Shown here one piece after another: positions 43,456 to 51,053 of a DNA stretch of 64,000 nucleotides; position 1 is the stretch's first letter, and every line of letters begins with the position of its first letter. Source of the stretch: JBBPZA01 sp963728925 (GTDB taxonomy: Bacteria; Actinomycetota; Thermoleophilia; Solirubrobacterales; Solirubrobacteraceae); assembly GCA_963728925.1 (NCBI GenBank), contig CAVSMB010000029.1:434001-498000 (forward strand), read 5' to 3'. The translations under genes and the position numbers were made by a program. The notes under the pieces were generated by a model that was not told where the DNA came from, made no database searches, and saw nothing but the letters and a program-made list of their open reading frames with translations.

Positions 43456-44601
43456 ATGCAGACGAACGAGATCACCCCCGAGCGCCTGCGCGGTCTCGCG
43501 GCCCTGAGGCCGGAGGGCGCCCGCGTGCTCAGCGTGTACCTCGACCTCGAGCCGTCGCGGTTCGCGACGCCGGCGGCGCGCTCGACCCAGGTCACCTCGC
43601 TGCTCGACGAGGCCGAGCGGGCGGTTCGTGCCGAGCAGGGGCTGTCGCACGACGTCCGCATGGCGCTTCGTGCCGACGTCGAACGGCTCCGCGACTGGTT
43701 TCGCAACGGCGGCTTCGACGCCAAGGGCGCGCACGGGCTGGCGGTGTTCTGCTGCGGCCCGGCCGGCCTCTTCGAGGCGCTCAAGCTGGCGCGGCCGGTC
43801 GAGGGCCGGGTGGTGGTCGACACCTCGCCGTGGATCGAGCCACTCGCCGAGATGGGGCGCGACGACCGCTGGGCGGTGCTGCTCGTCAGCCGCAGGACGG
43901 GACGCATCCTGCGCGGGACGCCCGACCGGCTGGAGGAGGTCGAGGACCGCGTGGACGACGTTCACGGGCGCCACGACCAGGGGGGCTGGTCGCAGGCCAA
44001 CTACGAGCGCTCGATCGATGCCGACGTCGCCGAGCACGTTCGCCAGACGATCAGCGACCTGTTCCACGAGCTGCAGCGCGCCCCGTTCGACCGTCTGCTG
44101 ATCGGCACGCCGACCGAGCTCTCGGGCGACGTCCAGAGCGCGCTGCATCCCTACCTGCGCGACCGCCTGGCCGGCCGCATCGAGGTCGACGTGGAGGCGG
44201 CGAGTGCGGAGGACGTGCGCCGCGCCGCCGCGCCGGCCATCGAGGAGGACCAGCGGCGCCGCGAGCGTGCGGCGCTCGACCGCCTGGAGGAGGGGCTGGG
44301 CGCGGGCGGGCGTGCGGCGGCCGGCCTCGACGACGTGCTCGGCACGCTGAACGAGCGCCGGGTGGAGACGCTGCTGCTCGCCGAGCGCCACCGCGCGCCG
44401 GGCGTGGTGTGCCCGCGCGACGGCTGGCTCGGCGTCGCCGAGGAGCGCTGCCCGCTCGACGGCGAGGCGACCGAGCAGCGCGACGACGTGGTCGAGCCTG
44501 CGCTGGAGGTGGCGCTCGCCCAGTCGGCGTCGATCCTCGTCGTCCGCCATCACGTCGACCTCGACCGGCACGGATCGATCGCCGCGCTGCTGCGCTTCTG
44601 A
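43456..44601 (+). CDS. eRF1/Vms1-like (baeRF family) protein
   Basis: A 381-residue protein of the bacterial eRF1-like (baeRF/Vms1-Ankzf1-like) group. It shows LRPEGARVLSVYLDLEPSRFATPAARSTQ at the start, AHGLAVFCCGPAGLFEALKL, WAVLLVSRRTGRILRG and, in the loop that corresponds to the eRF1 GGQ region, HDQGGWSQANYERS. The last part, IGTPTELSGDVQSALHPYLRDRLAGRIEVD then the C-terminal SILVVRHHVDLDRHGSIAALLRF, fits the eRF1 domain 2/3 fold. Eukaryotic Vms1 releases nascent chains from stalled 60S subunits; the bacterial members are proposed, not shown here, to rescue ribosomes. Interesting beside the smpB/ssrA locus 12 kb away. Confidence 0.78.
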   Translation: MQTNEITPERLRGLAALRPEGARVLSVYLDLEPSRFATPAARSTQVTSLLDEAERAVRAEQGLSHDVRMALRADVERLRDWFRNGGFDAKGAHGLAVFCCGPAGLFEALKLARPVEGRVVVDTSPWIEPLAEMGRDDRWAVLLVSRRTGRILRGTPDRLEEVEDRVDDVHGRHDQGGWSQANYERSIDADVAEHVRQTISDLFHELQRAPFDRLLIGTPTELSGDVQSALHPYLRDRLAGRIEVDVEAASAEDVRRAAAPAIEEDQRRRERAALDRLEEGLGAGGRAAAGLDDVLGTLNERRVETLLLAERHRAPGVVCPRDGWLGVAEERCPLDGEATEQRDDVVEPALEVALAQSASILVVRHHVDLDRHGSIAALLRF

Positions 44602-44624
44602 GCGAGCCGCGTCGTATCCCACCC

Positions 44625-44765
44625 GTGTCCGTCACCGGCATCGTCGAGATGACGCTCGAGGCCCGCGACCTCGACGGCCTCGAGGACCCCGAGGGCAACG
44701 CCGTCGAGGTGTGGGACTTCTTCGAGCGCGGCGAGGGCGAGCGCCAGGGCGTCGACGCGGTCAGC
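44625..44765 (+). pseudogene. VOC/glyoxalase-family scar (N- and C-terminal pieces joined)
   Basis: From GTG 44625 the frame reads VSVTGIVEMTLEARDL, the first strand of a VOC domain, then without a break DPEGNAVEVWDFF, the last strand. The roughly 80-100 residues between are missing. The frame continues without stop into the antisense of the next gene. A large in-frame internal deletion has left a non-functional fragment. Confidence 0.65.
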
Positions 44766-45603
44766 CAGCGCCGTCGCCGCGGCGGTCGTCGCCGAGCTCG
44801 AGCACCAGGTACTCCGTCCCCTCGGCGCGGTCGACCGCAACGCCGTCGGCGAGCTGGTCGAGTAGCCGCCCGATCCCGGGCAGGTCGGCGTCTGAGAGCA
44901 GGCGCTCGGCGCCGCCGTCGACAAGCGGGCCCACGCGCGCCTCGAGCGTCCGGTCGCCGTCGGCGAACGCGACGCGCACGTCGTCGGCCCGAAGGTAGGC
45001 CGGAGCGTGGGCCGAGAGCGCGTCGCTGACGAGCTGGGCGTCGGAGAGACGGTCGATCGAGAACCCCGCGCGCGCGGCCAGCATGGCGACCACGCGGCCC
45101 AGCACCGGGCTCACGAGCTCCCCCTGGGCGATCGAGACGACGAGGCCGTCGGCGGGCGCCTCGGCCCGGAGCGCGGCGGATCCCTCGCCGCCCGACTCGA
45201 GCTCGTGCTCGGCCATGAAGATCATCCGGATCTCGGTGCCATGGCCCTCGCCGCCGCCGAACTCGACGCGCTCGGTGAGCGCCTGGATGAGCGACAACCC
45301 CACGCCGTGGACGCCCTGCTCGCTCGTCACGGGGGTCGGCCGGATCCCGCTCCCCTGGTCGCGGACGAGCACGCTGAGCTCGTGACCGGTGGCGTGCGCG
45401 CCGACCTGGAGCGGGCCCTCGGCCCCGTCGTAGGCGTGGAGGACGACGTTGTTGCACGCCTCGCTGACGGCGGTCTTGACGTCGGCGAGCAGCGGCTCGG
45501 CGATGCCCATCGCGTCGGCGAGGCCGCCGAAGGCCTGGCGGACGAGCGCGACGTTGTCGGCCCTCGAGGGCATGGCCAGCCACATGTCGGCGGCGGCCGT
45601 CAC
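44761..45603 (-). CDS. RsbW/SpoIIAB-like histidine-kinase-fold ATP-binding protein with C-terminal extension
   Basis: A protein of about 280 residues. The first half is a GHKL ATPase of the anti-sigma type: MPSRADNVALVRQAFGGLADAMGI, N-box VSEACNNVVLHAY, G1 box DQGSGIRP and G2 GVHGVGLSLIQALTERVEF. The second half (about 155-280) repeats a helical/beta pattern (GFSIDRLSDAQLVSDAL, LPGIGRLLDQLADGV) that is not part of standard RsbW (about 140-160 residues) and has no ATPase motif. It may phosphorylate a STAS antagonist such as the one at 40304. Start uncertain: GTG 45603, ATG 45585 or ATG 45573. Confidence 0.78.
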   Translation of the reverse strand: MTAAADMWLAMPSRADNVALVRQAFGGLADAMGIAEPLLADVKTAVSEACNNVVLHAYDGAEGPLQVGAHATGHELSVLVRDQGSGIRPTPVTSEQGVHGVGLSLIQALTERVEFGGGEGHGTEIRMIFMAEHELESGGEGSAALRAEAPADGLVVSIAQGELVSPVLGRVVAMLAARAGFSIDRLSDAQLVSDALSAHAPAYLRADDVRVAFADGDRTLEARVGPLVDGGAERLLSDADLPGIGRLLDQLADGVAVDRAEGTEYLVLELGDDRRGDGAG

Positions 45604-45687
45604 ACGACCGTCCGAACGGGCGTCGCGGACCAGGGAGAGATGCTGGGCGGACGGCACGTACTGTCCATATCGTCCGCGAATCGAATC

Positions 45688-48210
45688 ATGAAACGTCCGA
45701 GCACCCCACGGAAGACCCCCCTTGAGGGCTATCGGAGCAAGCGCGACTTCGCGCGCACGCCCGAGCCGGCGGGCGGATCGGCGCCCGCGCAAGGGCCGGC
45801 GCCGCGCTTCGTCGTGCAGGAGCACCACGCGCGCCGGCTGCACTGGGACCTGCGCCTGGAGCACGATGGCGTCGCGGCGTCGTGGGCGGTACCGAAGGGC
45901 ATCCCGATGGATCCGAAGGGCGACGTGCTGGCCGTCCACACCGAGGATCATCCGCTGTCCTACCTCGAGTTCGCCGGCGAGATCCCGCGCGGCGAGTACG
46001 GCGCGGGGACGATGCGGATCTGGGACCACGGGACCTACGAGCCCGAGAAGTTCCGCGACGACGAGGTGATCGCCACCTTCCACGGCGAGCGGATGAGCGG
46101 TCGCTACGCGCTGTTCCGCACGCGCGGCGAGAACTGGATGCTGCACCGCATGGACCCGCCCGCCGATCCGGGCGCGGTGCCCATGCCCGAGCGGATCGAC
46201 CCCATGCAGGCGCGCCTGGCCGCGTTCCCGCGTGAGCAGGACGGATGGGCCTTCGAGGTCAAGTGGGACGGCGTTCGGGCGATCGCCTTCGTGGAGGGAG
46301 GGCGCGTCCGGCTGCAGAGCCGGTCGGGCCGCGACATCACCGCCCGCTATCCCGAGATAGGCGGCCTCGGCCGCTTGCTGGGCTCGCGCGCGGTCGTGCT
46401 GGACGGCGAGGTCGTCGCCTTCGACCCCGACGGGCGCCCGGACTTCGGCCGCCTCCAGGGGCGCATGCACCTCGCCTCCGACGCCGCCGTACGGCGGCGT
46501 GCACGCGAGACGCCGGTGGCCTACGTGATCTTCGACCTGCTGTGGCTCGAGGGCCATTCGCTCATGGCGCTGCCCTACGACGAGCGCCGCGCCCGCCTCG
46601 AGCAGCTCGGGCTGGCCGGGCCCGCGTGGCAGGCCCCGCCGGCCCAGCTCGATGACGGCGAGGCGCTGCTCGCCGCCAGCCGCGAGCTCGGCCTGGAGGG
46701 GATCGTGGCCAAGCGGCGTGGCAGCCCGTACGAGCCCGGGCGGCGCAGCCCGTGCTGGGTCAAGGTCAAGAACGTGCACCGCCAGGACTTCGTGGTCGGT
46801 GGCTGGATGCCCGGCGAAGGCGGGCGCTCGGGACGCGTGGGGGCGCTGCTCGTGGGCTACCACGACGACGAGGGCGCGTTGCGCTACGCGGGGCGCGTCG
46901 GCTCGGGGTTCACCGAGGCCGAGCTGCGCCGCGTCGGCGATCTCCTCGAGCCGCTGGCGACGGACCGCTCCCCCTTCATCGGGCGCCAGCCGCCCAAGGC
47001 CTCGCGCTTCGTGGCGCCCGAGCTGGTGGCCGAGGTCGAGTTCCGCGAGTGGACGCACTCGGGCACGTTGCGCGCCCCTGCCTACAAGGGGATGCGCGAG
47101 GATGCCGACCCGCGCGACGCGGTGCGCGAGGCCATCGACGCGCCACCGCCTGCCGAGGAGCTGGCGCGCTCACAGCCGGCGTCGCCGCGCCCGGCGGCCG
47201 AGGGCGAAGGGGGCCGGCGAGGGAGCGCCGCTGCCGAGGGCGGCTCGGCGGCCGGCGACGCCGCCGACGCGATCGCCGCCGCGCGCCCGCGGCGGGGCGC
47301 GACTCGCGTCGAGGTCGAGATCGACGGCCGGACGCTGTCGCTGTCCAACCTCGACAAGGTGCTCTACCCGGAGGCCGGCTTCACCAAGGGCGACGTCATC
47401 GACTACTACGCGCGCATCGCGCCGGTGCTCCTGCCCCACCTGCGCGACCGGCCGCTGACCCTCAAGCGCTACCCCAACGGGGTGCAGGCGGCCTTCTTCT
47501 ACGAGAAGCAGTGCCCGCGTCACCGGCCCGACTGGATCCGCACCGAGCGGGTCGGCGACATCGACTACTGCCTGGTCGACGAGCTGGCCACCGTCGTGTG
47601 GCTCGCCAACCTCGCCGACCTCGAGATCCATCCGTCGCTCTCCCGTGTGCCCGTCGTGCAGCGGCCGACGGTGATGGCCTTCGACCTCGACCCGGGCGAG
47701 CCCGCGGCGCTGCTCGAGTGCTGCCGGGTGGCGGTCTGGCTGTGGGAGGTCTTCGACGCGCTCGGCCTCGAGTGCTTCGCCAAGACCTCGGGTTCAAAGG
47801 GACTGCAGGTCTACGTGCCGCTGAACGTCGAGACGACCTACGCCGAGACCAAGCCCTTCGCCCAGGGGCTCGCCACGCTGCTGGAGAAGCAGCACCCCGA
47901 ACTCGTCGTCTCGCGCCAGACCAAGTCGCTGCGCAAGGGCAAGGTTCTCGTCGACTGGAGCCAGAACGACGAGCACAAGACGACCGTCTGCGTGTGGTCG
48001 CTGCGCGCCCGCGAGCGCCCGACCGTCTCGACGCCACTGCGCTGGGAGGAGGTCGCGCAGGCGCTCGAGGCCGGCGACGAACAGCGGCTCGTCTTCGACG
48101 CGCCGGCGGCGCTCGCCCGGGCGGGCGACGGCGACCTCTTCGCGCCCGTCGAGTCGCTCGAGCAGCACTTGCCCGATCTGAGCGGCGCTAGCTGCGTTTT
48201 CCGCAGTTGA
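45688..48210 (+). CDS. ligD: multidomain NHEJ DNA ligase LigD
   Basis: An 840-residue ATP-dependent ligase for non-homologous end joining. Order: 3'-phosphoesterase domain (about 40-160; FVVQEHHARRLHWDLRLEHDG, PRGEYGAGTM), ligase domain (about 170-480) with adenylation Lys192 in EVKWDGVRAIAF and LEGIVAKRRGSPYEPGRRSPCWVKVK, a Gly/Ala linker (about 490-540), then the primase/polymerase domain (about 545-830) with AFDLDPGEP metal site and FAKTSGSKGLQVYVPL. This PE-Lig-Pol order differs from Mycobacterium (Pol-PE-Lig). The last five residues (CVFRS) and the stop are supplied by the end of the IS at 48193; the original stop was TGA right after GCTAGC. No ku gene is adjacent. Confidence 0.95.
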   Translation: MKRPSTPRKTPLEGYRSKRDFARTPEPAGGSAPAQGPAPRFVVQEHHARRLHWDLRLEHDGVAASWAVPKGIPMDPKGDVLAVHTEDHPLSYLEFAGEIPRGEYGAGTMRIWDHGTYEPEKFRDDEVIATFHGERMSGRYALFRTRGENWMLHRMDPPADPGAVPMPERIDPMQARLAAFPREQDGWAFEVKWDGVRAIAFVEGGRVRLQSRSGRDITARYPEIGGLGRLLGSRAVVLDGEVVAFDPDGRPDFGRLQGRMHLASDAAVRRRARETPVAYVIFDLLWLEGHSLMALPYDERRARLEQLGLAGPAWQAPPAQLDDGEALLAASRELGLEGIVAKRRGSPYEPGRRSPCWVKVKNVHRQDFVVGGWMPGEGGRSGRVGALLVGYHDDEGALRYAGRVGSGFTEAELRRVGDLLEPLATDRSPFIGRQPPKASRFVAPELVAEVEFREWTHSGTLRAPAYKGMREDADPRDAVREAIDAPPPAEELARSQPASPRPAAEGEGGRRGSAAAEGGSAAGDAADAIAAARPRRGATRVEVEIDGRTLSLSNLDKVLYPEAGFTKGDVIDYYARIAPVLLPHLRDRPLTLKRYPNGVQAAFFYEKQCPRHRPDWIRTERVGDIDYCLVDELATVVWLANLADLEIHPSLSRVPVVQRPTVMAFDLDPGEPAALLECCRVAVWLWEVFDALGLECFAKTSGSKGLQVYVPLNVETTYAETKPFAQGLATLLEKQHPELVVSRQTKSLRKGKVLVDWSQNDEHKTTVCVWSLRARERPTVSTPLRWEEVAQALEAGDEQRLVFDAPAALARAGDGDLFAPVESLEQHLPDLSGASCVFRS
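48187..48192. repeat. target-site duplication GCTAGC, left copy
   Basis: Identical to 50129-50134. Removing the IS and one copy restores a ligD stop (AGC TGA) and the hydrolase stop on the other strand (AGC TAG). Confidence 0.75.
48193..48208 (+). repeat. IS left inverted repeat
   Basis: TGCGTTTTCCGCAGTT; partner at 50113-50128 with a single terminal-proximal mismatch (T versus C at the outermost base). Confidence 0.85.
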
Positions 48211-48351
48211 GGGCGGGTTGGTGTGCGGGTTTCGTAGCGCCGGTCGGGGTTTTCGGCGCGTGGGGCGCGTTCGGCTGCGGCCGTGTTGTGGCAACTCTGG
48301 CTGTAGGTTGGTCTAGGTTCCGTCCGTTCGGGCGGCTAGCGTTGTGGCAAC

Positions 48352-50133
48352 ATGTTCGTCAAGGAAACCACGGTCAGGCGGGGCCCGCGCTCGTACACGT
48401 ATCTGCAGATGGTCGAGGGGTACCGTGACGAGCGCGGCCGGGTGCGCCATCGTGTTGTGGCAAACCTTGGTCGCAAGGATGCGCTGAAGGAGTCGGGGCA
48501 GCTGGAGGCGCTGGCGGGTTCGTTCGCCCGCTTGGACCCGCCGCTGGTTGGGGTGCGCCGGGACGTCGGGCCGCTGCTGTTGGTCGCGCACTTGCTGGCG
48601 GCGCTGGACGTGGCGGGGACGGTCGACCGGTCGCTGCCGCGCTCGGCGCGTTCGCAGCTGTCGGTCGGCGAGGTCGTCGCCGCGCTGGTCGCCAGTCGGT
48701 TGTGCTCGCCCTCGCCCCTGTATGACGTCGCCGGGTGGGCGTCGGGCGCGGCGGTCCACGAGCTGCTGGCGATCCCGGCGGCGCTGCTCAACGATGACCG
48801 CCTGGGGCGGGCGCTTGAGACCTTCGCGGTCTATGCCGAAGGGGTGCGAGGCGCGGTCGCCGCCCGCGCGATCGAGCGCTTCGGCCTGGACGCCGGGCGG
48901 CTGCACGTCGACCTGACCACGGTCCGTGTGGCCGGCGCCTATGAGCACTCCGCGCTGGTGGCCAAGGGCTGGGGCTCAGACCGCCGCGTGGTGCGTCAGG
49001 TCCGCGCGTTGCAGGCCTCAACGCCGGAGGGCGTCTCGCTGTACCTGCGCCCGGACCCCGGCAACGCGGCCGAGCTGACGCTCGTCGGCGCGGCGCTCGA
49101 ACGGCTGCTCGAGCTCTCTGCGCCGGGGATGCTGATGGTCTGCGACTCGGCGATCGGGCGGCCCAAGACGCTGTGTCAGATCGACCGCGCCGGGTTGCGC
49201 TTCATCGCGCCGCTGCGGGCCTCAACCGGCTTCAAAGAGCGCTACCTGGCCGAGCTGGGCCCGCGGGCGCTGCGGGCGCTGGGCTACGTCGCCGAGCGCG
49301 AACGCGGCCTGCCCGCCCAGCGGCGCACCCGCTTCCGCGGCGCGCTAGTCGACTGGCAGATCGACGACCCCGAGACCGGCCGGCCGCGCCGCTTCCGGGT
49401 CGCCTACATCCACTCCTCCGAAGAGGCGCGCGAGGTCGCCGCCGCCCGCGAACGCGCGCTGGCCAAGGCCGAAGCGCAGCTCGCGCGCGTCACGCGCGGC
49501 CTCGGCGGGCGCCACTACAAGACCCGCGCGCAGGTCGAGCGCCGCGTCGGTCAGATCATCGGCCCCAACATCGCCGGGCTGATCGCCGTCAAGGTCGCCA
49601 CGCGCGCCGGCAAGCCGACCCTCACCTACGCGCGCGACCCGGCCGCGATCGAGCGGGCCGCGGCCACCGACGGCATCTACGCGCTGGCCACCAACCAGCC
49701 CGGACGGCTGAGCGCCGGGCGCGTGCTCGCCCTCTACAAAGACCAGCAGATCGTCGAGCGCCGCCACCGCGATCTCAAGCAGACGCTCAAGGTCCGCCCG
49801 ATCTTTTTGCACAACGACGACCGCATCTACGCGCTGACCAGCATCGTCGGCATCGCCCTGTTGATCTTCGGCCTGATCGAGTCCCAGACGCGCCGCGCGC
49901 TCGACAATGACGAGCAGCTGCCCGGCCTGCTGCCCGAAGGCCGCGCCGCCAAGCCCACCGGCCGCAACATCCTCACCGCCTTCCAAGGCCTCGGCCTCAC
50001 CTACACCCAGCACGGCATCGAACTGGACCGCCTCACCCCCACCCAGCAGCGCATCCTCGAACTGCTCGAAATCCAGCCGCCCTGGCCACAACAGGCACAG
50101 GTAGCGCTCACGAACTGCGGAAAACGCGGCTAG
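48352..50133 (+). CDS. IS1634-family (IS4-superfamily) transposase
   Basis: A 593-residue DDE transposase. It begins MFVKETTVRRGPRSYTYLQ and RHRVVANLGRKDALKESGQ, the N-terminal pattern of IS1634 transposases. The RNase-H-like core includes RLHVDLTTVRVAGAY (first Asp), MLMVCDSAIGRPK (second Asp, about 265) and KDQQIVERRHRDLKQTLKVRPIFLHND (Glu, about 466). The C-terminus is helical. A -10-like TAGCGT is 9 nt before the ATG. The TAG stop (50131-50133) lies outside the element, in the duplicated target GCTAGC; the IS itself ends in CGCG within codon 593. No frameshift is seen. Confidence 0.92.
   Translation: MFVKETTVRRGPRSYTYLQMVEGYRDERGRVRHRVVANLGRKDALKESGQLEALAGSFARLDPPLVGVRRDVGPLLLVAHLLAALDVAGTVDRSLPRSARSQLSVGEVVAALVASRLCSPSPLYDVAGWASGAAVHELLAIPAALLNDDRLGRALETFAVYAEGVRGAVAARAIERFGLDAGRLHVDLTTVRVAGAYEHSALVAKGWGSDRRVVRQVRALQASTPEGVSLYLRPDPGNAAELTLVGAALERLLELSAPGMLMVCDSAIGRPKTLCQIDRAGLRFIAPLRASTGFKERYLAELGPRALRALGYVAERERGLPAQRRTRFRGALVDWQIDDPETGRPRRFRVAYIHSSEEAREVAAARERALAKAEAQLARVTRGLGGRHYKTRAQVERRVGQIIGPNIAGLIAVKVATRAGKPTLTYARDPAAIERAAATDGIYALATNQPGRLSAGRVLALYKDQQIVERRHRDLKQTLKVRPIFLHNDDRIYALTSIVGIALLIFGLIESQTRRALDNDEQLPGLLPEGRAAKPTGRNILTAFQGLGLTYTQHGIELDRLTPTQQRILELLEIQPPWPQQAQVALTNCGKRG
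50113..50128 (-). repeat. IS right inverted repeat
   Basis: AACTGCGGAAAACGCG on the plus strand; reverse complement of the left end with one mismatch. Confidence 0.85.
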
Positions 50134-50134
50134 C
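50129..50134. repeat. target-site duplication GCTAGC, right copy
   Basis: It contains the TAG stop of the transposase on the plus strand and the TAG stop of the alpha/beta hydrolase on the minus strand. Confidence 0.75.
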
Positions 50135-50996
50135 TGACGGGGCGTGCGAACTCGCGCAGCTCGCGGTCGAACCGGACGGGATCCTCGACGAACGGCATGT
50201 GTCCGACGTCCTCGTACCAGGAGGCCCGCGCCGTCCTGCACACGTCGAGCACGTGCTCGGCCATCGAGGGCAGCACGATCGCGTCGGCGCGTCCGTGCGT
50301 GACCAGCACCGGCAGGGACATCCGGGAGAGGACGTCGTCGGCGTCGATCGCGCGCGCGAGCAACGCGCCTCTCACCTCGGCCGGCACGGCCATGTTCCAG
50401 CACAGCGCCGTGCTCGAGTCATCCGCGCTGAGCGGCCGCGCTGTACTGACGCTCAGGAAGCGGCGGACCGCGGCGATGTTCGTCGCCAGATCGGGCACAC
50501 AGGCGTCGCTGGCGTTCTCGAGGAGCCCCGGACCGATGTGGTCGAAGCCCGGCTGCAGCAGCACCGCGCTTCCGACCAGGTTGACGCCGGCGATTCCCTC
50601 CTCACCGTAGGCGCGAAGGTAGTCGGTCACGACGAAGCCGCCGTAGGACCACGCGACCAGCACCGGCCGGTCGGGCGCCACCTGCTCGATCACGACGGCC
50701 AGGTCGTCGGCCCACAGCCGTGCGTCGAGATAGGCCTCGGCGTCGAGCGGCTTCTTGGACATGCCGTGGCCGCGGAGGTCGAAGGTGACGATCCGGAAGT
50801 CCTCCGCAAGAGCGCCGGCGACCTGCCGCGACCAGCACAGCTGGCTCTGCGACCAGCCGTGGACGAAGACGATCGGCGGCCCCTGCGGGTCACCCCACTC
50901 CCGAACGTGCAACCTGAGCCCGTCACCGCCACGAACGTCGCGCGCCGAGCGCGGCTCGCCCACCTGCGTCGGGTCGACGCTGATCGTGCGCTGCAT
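50130..50996 (-). CDS. alpha/beta-fold hydrolase
   Basis: A 288-residue alpha/beta hydrolase with oxyanion motif FVHGWSQSQLCW, then FDLRGHGMSKKP, nucleophile elbow AWSYGG (Ser) and catalytic His in DVGHMPFVEDP. The sequence resembles haloperoxidase/esterase-type enzymes, but the substrate is open. GGAGGCCCCAG precedes the ATG at 50996. Its C-terminal residues ARPVS and the TAG lie at the IS junction and remain intact because the insertion duplicated GCTAGC. The next minus-strand gene upstream is another hydrolase with a LuxR domain, possibly related in function. Confidence 0.88.
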   Translation of the reverse strand: MQRTISVDPTQVGEPRSARDVRGGDGLRLHVREWGDPQGPPIVFVHGWSQSQLCWSRQVAGALAEDFRIVTFDLRGHGMSKKPLDAEAYLDARLWADDLAVVIEQVAPDRPVLVAWSYGGFVVTDYLRAYGEEGIAGVNLVGSAVLLQPGFDHIGPGLLENASDACVPDLATNIAAVRRFLSVSTARPLSADDSSTALCWNMAVPAEVRGALLARAIDADDVLSRMSLPVLVTHGRADAIVLPSMAEHVLDVCRTARASWYEDVGHMPFVEDPVRFDRELREFARPVS

Positions 50997-51053
50997 CTGG
51001 GGCCTCCTTCCGCTCTCCGAGCGGTCCGGCGTTCGTGCTTGCTCGCGAGGACG

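Larger units (their letters stand above)
48193..50128 (+). mobile_element. IS1634-family insertion sequence, intact, 1936 bp
   Basis: Terminal inverted repeats TGCGTTTTCCGCAGTT (48193-48208) and AACTGCGGAAAACGCG (50113-50128) match at 15 of 16 positions. A 6-bp direct repeat GCTAGC flanks the element, within the size usual for this family. It carries one transposase gene in full. A 158-nt leader contains the 11-mer GTTGTGGCAAC twice (48285-48295, 48341-48351), perhaps a transposase-binding or control site. It is inserted between ligD and an alpha/beta-hydrolase gene, in the short sequence holding both stop codons. Perfect ends and an intact gene point to recent insertion. Confidence 0.88.

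Noticed and set aside
48187..50134. CTAGC as part of the IS inverted repeats rather than a target duplication
   Set aside because: Because GCTAGC is palindromic both readings are possible, but only the duplication model restores natural stops for ligD and the hydrolase at once.
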